Shown: one piece after another, positions 62,487-64,000 of the stretch
How the letters are laid out: each line of letters starts with the position of its first letter
Position numbering within the stretch: the stretch's first letter is position 1
Source: Aureispira sp963837355
GTDB lineage: Bacteria; Bacteroidota; Bacteroidia; Chitinophagales; Saprospiraceae
NCBI GenBank assembly: GCA_963837355.1
Contig: CAWIMY010000008.1
Location: forward strand, 485,798-549,797
Reading direction: 5' to 3'
Length of the DNA: 64,000 nucleotides
Program-made: the position numbers and the translations under genes
The notes under the pieces: model-generated
What the model was told of the DNA's origin: nothing
What the model saw: only the letters and a program-made list of their open reading frames with translations
Database searches by the model: none

Positions 62487-63017
62487 TTGCCAGCTTTGAT
62501 TACCAAAGTATTTCGGATGTATCTGCACATGCGATATATGGCGAAAGATGGGGGCGCAACGAAGGCCGAAGCAGCTACTCTTGCCGTAAGAAACGAGTTA
62601 GAAACCGCTCAAAGTAGTACGCCACCTATTGTGCTACTAAGCCTCAAATCGGCCTTTCCAACGGCATGGCATCGCTTTTTACACCCTGAATCGCCTCTGG
62701 CAGTAACGGATCACTTATTGAACTTTGAATTGCTTAACAAGCATTATCCCTATTTCTCCTCTCTCTTTAAGAATAGAACAATAGTGGCGGCGGAGGTTGG
62801 AATTTTATTGAAAGAAGCGCCAATTGCTAATGAGGATTATACCGTTGATAGTACTACTATTACGGTTAATGCGGAAGAGTTGTATGCCGTAAGTGCTATT
62901 ACTCTACCTGCTGCAGATGTAGGAAATGTGAGTTTAAATTTTAGCACTAGTAACAGTAGCGTAGACAAAATCGACGATGTCTTCTTGATTTTGAAGTACA
63001 GTGTGGACAACCTTTAG
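62487..63017 (+). CDS. TcA fragment 12: C-terminal end
   Basis: Real coding from about 62520: YLHMRYMAKDGGATKAEAATLAVRNELE, then the end of TcA to the stop at 63017. Two breaks (near 62470 and 62520) separate it from fragment 11. TcB starts 150 bp further on. Confidence 0.75.
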   Translation: MPALITKVFRMYLHMRYMAKDGGATKAEAATLAVRNELETAQSSTPPIVLLSLKSAFPTAWHRFLHPESPLAVTDHLLNFELLNKHYPYFSSLFKNRTIVAAEVGILLKEAPIANEDYTVDSTTITVNAEELYAVSAITLPAADVGNVSLNFSTSNSSVDKIDDVFLILKYSVDNL

Positions 63018-63167
63018 CATTAAGCATTTTTTGAAAACTAAACCTTATTCCACTACGGTGGAAAGGAAAGGAAAAATCTAGTATTTTTTGAAGGTTGCCA
63101 CGCTGTTAGTCAACGTGGTAACCTACTTTCCTATTCTTTGAATCCAGTCTTAGGAACCAACAAACCG

Positions 63168-64000
63168 ATGAATCTAATGGATACTCCTCCAAATAACAGC
63201 AATAATTCTAATAACAGCGCCAATCAAGACGAAGGCCCAAAACCCTTTGCCAGTAGTCTGGCACAACCCAACCAGCATCAAGCCCCTGAAATCGCCCTGC
63301 CCAAAGGCGGCGGCGCGTTGAAAGGAATTGATGAAAAAATGCAAGTCAATCCTGTCACAGGAACCAGCGGCACCAGTATTCCATTGCCTGTCGCACCTGC
63401 GCGGGGCGGGTTTAGTCCTGCGTTGTCGATTAGTTACAGCTCTGGCGGCGGCAATGGCCTTTTTGGGATGGGCTGGGGACTTTCTCTGCCGAGTATTGTT
63501 CGCAAAACCAACCAAGAATTGCCCCGTTACCAAGATGGTATCGAGTCCGATACGTTTATTTTAGCAGGTGCCGAAGACTGGTGCCCAAATTAGAAAATAG
63601 TACAGGCACCTGGCTTCCAGTGACGCGGCAGGAGGTAGATTTTACTATCAAAGAATACCGCCCGAGAATAGAGGGCAGTTGGCTGCGTATTGAGCAATGG
63701 ACCAACCTAGATGGAGCCATACACTGGCGCACGATTAGTACTAATAATACGATTACTGTCTACGGCGATACGGACGAGAGCAAAATTACCAATCCACAAG
63801 ACACCCGACAGGTGTTTGAGTGGAAAATATCTCATAGTTATGATAATTTAGGTAATGTTATTGTATATGAGTACAAAGAGGAAGATTTAGTAGGTGTATT
63901 ACCGACGGTCTATGAGAAAAATAGAAATGCAGGGAATGTGACCAATACCTACCTCAAGCGGGTACATTATGGGAACAAAAACCATTACCACCACGGTGAT
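63168..64000 (+). pseudogene. Tc toxin B component (TcB/SpvB-like), 5' part, one frameshift; runs off window
   Basis: TcB pairs with TcC to form the cocoon that encloses the toxic enzyme. The ATG at 63168 is preferred over an in-frame TTG at 63138. After an Asn-rich start comes the SpvB N-terminal signature: APEIALPKGGGALKGIDEKMQVNPVTGTSGTSIPLPVAPARGGFSPALSISYSSGGGNGLFGMGWGLSLPSI. Near 63579 one T appears to be missing (GAAGACTGGTGCCC, where the family has EDLVP); the other frame continues as LVPKLENSTGTWLPVTRQEVDFTIKEYRP and stays open to the window end. TcC/hypervariable toxin genes probably lie just outside. Confidence 0.85.

Larger units (their letters stand above)
52814..63017 (+). pseudogene. 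Tc toxin A component (TcA), fragmented by many frame breaks
   Basis: TcA forms the pentameric, receptor-binding and membrane-translocating part of ABC (Tc) toxins. The locus spans 10.2 kb, about 3400 residues if joined, longer than the roughly 2500 of Photorhabdus TcdA1. Order: peptidoglycan-binding-like and transthyretin-like N-terminal domains; the VRP1 signature DTCACEHCRSVYSPAAYLTDL near 55290; the ABC-toxin N-terminal region (LSPEQWEGDYKKIQDNIRGQKRDALLAHA, near 57850); the neuraminidase-like region (YRVWEANRKVFLYPENWIEP, near 58160); WFHFIFNPIG near 60210; MALDGTAAFLRLVPRI near 61460; and the TcB-binding end with SDVYLHMRYMAKDGG. I count at least 20 single-base frame changes plus one in-frame TAG at 61789. 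Protein sequence stays well conserved in each segment. It is therefore recently inactivated or a poor local consensus. TcB follows at 63168. Confidence 0.88.

Noticed and set aside
52814..63017. TcA fragments as separate small genes
   Set aside because: Successive fragments continue the same conserved TcA domain order in other frames, and most have no start codon context.
63174..63533. Minus-strand open frame of 119 residues over TcB
   Set aside because: Antisense to the highly conserved SpvB N-terminal signature; random composition.
53245..63580. Programmed ribosomal frameshifting in the Tc genes
   Set aside because: There are more than twenty breaks of both directions, with no common slippery heptamer or downstream structure seen.

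Overview
The window is a piece of a Bacteroidota chromosome, most likely from the Saprospiraceae/Chitinophagales side (phylum well supported, family a guess). The evidence is of several kinds. Promoters have the Bacteroidota form TTG-N19..21-TAnnTTTG, and Shine-Dalgarno sites are mostly missing. Type IX secretion (T9SS) C-terminal signals of both type A and type B are present, with a PorP/SprF-family outer-membrane protein, SprB-repeat adhesins, a FISUMP lipoprotein and a BshA (bacillithiol) glycosyltransferase. No tRNA, rRNA, CRISPR array, insertion sequence or phage module was seen.

Layout. 1-2.9 kb: the start of a UbiA-type prenyltransferase, a DUF1573 protein and fumC. 2.9-6.2 kb: a secreted SprB-repeat protein with a type A sorting domain. 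6.2-11.1 kb: five tandem paralogous ECF-type sigma factors, each with its own terminator and a nearly identical promoter of fixed geometry. This is the most unusual regulatory feature here. 11.1-19.6 kb: a TPR protein, small unknowns, a methyltransferase, two tandem SBBP-type T9SS cargo proteins and a frameshifted secreted protein. 19.6-23.1 kb: a leftward housekeeping cluster (holin-like membrane protein, RsuA/RluB-type pseudouridine synthase, RidA, enolase). 23.3-31.4 kb: a rightward group with a T9SS type B cargo plus PorP/SprF pair, two lipoproteins, a GNAT acetyltransferase and a large membrane-anchored protein. 31.4-51.0 kb: two giant SprB-repeat adhesin genes with type B sorting domains. 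Their 3' halves are a nearly identical 4.7-kb direct repeat; their 5' halves differ. Between them lie a small secreted protein and an SDR/flavin-reductase pair. 51.1-52.4 kb: bshA with a clear promoter. 52.8-64.0 kb: an insecticidal-type Tc toxin locus, TcA followed by the start of TcB.

Frame integrity is uneven. All housekeeping genes are open, but adhesin 1 carries one frame break, adhesin 2 five, TcA at least twenty, TcB one and a small T9SS cargo gene one. Almost all are single-base indels with well-conserved protein sequence on either side. They could be recent decay, but local assembly or consensus error in repeat-rich or multicopy genes explains the pattern at least as well, and only the raw reads can decide.

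How it fits together. Most of the accessory content is cell surface or secreted: T9SS adhesins and cargo, an SprF-like partner, lipoproteins and a Tc toxin. This suits a surface-associated, possibly gliding or predatory lifestyle (inference). The sigma array has no anti-sigma partner, so control probably acts on transcription of the sigma genes themselves, through the conserved element in each promoter (inference).
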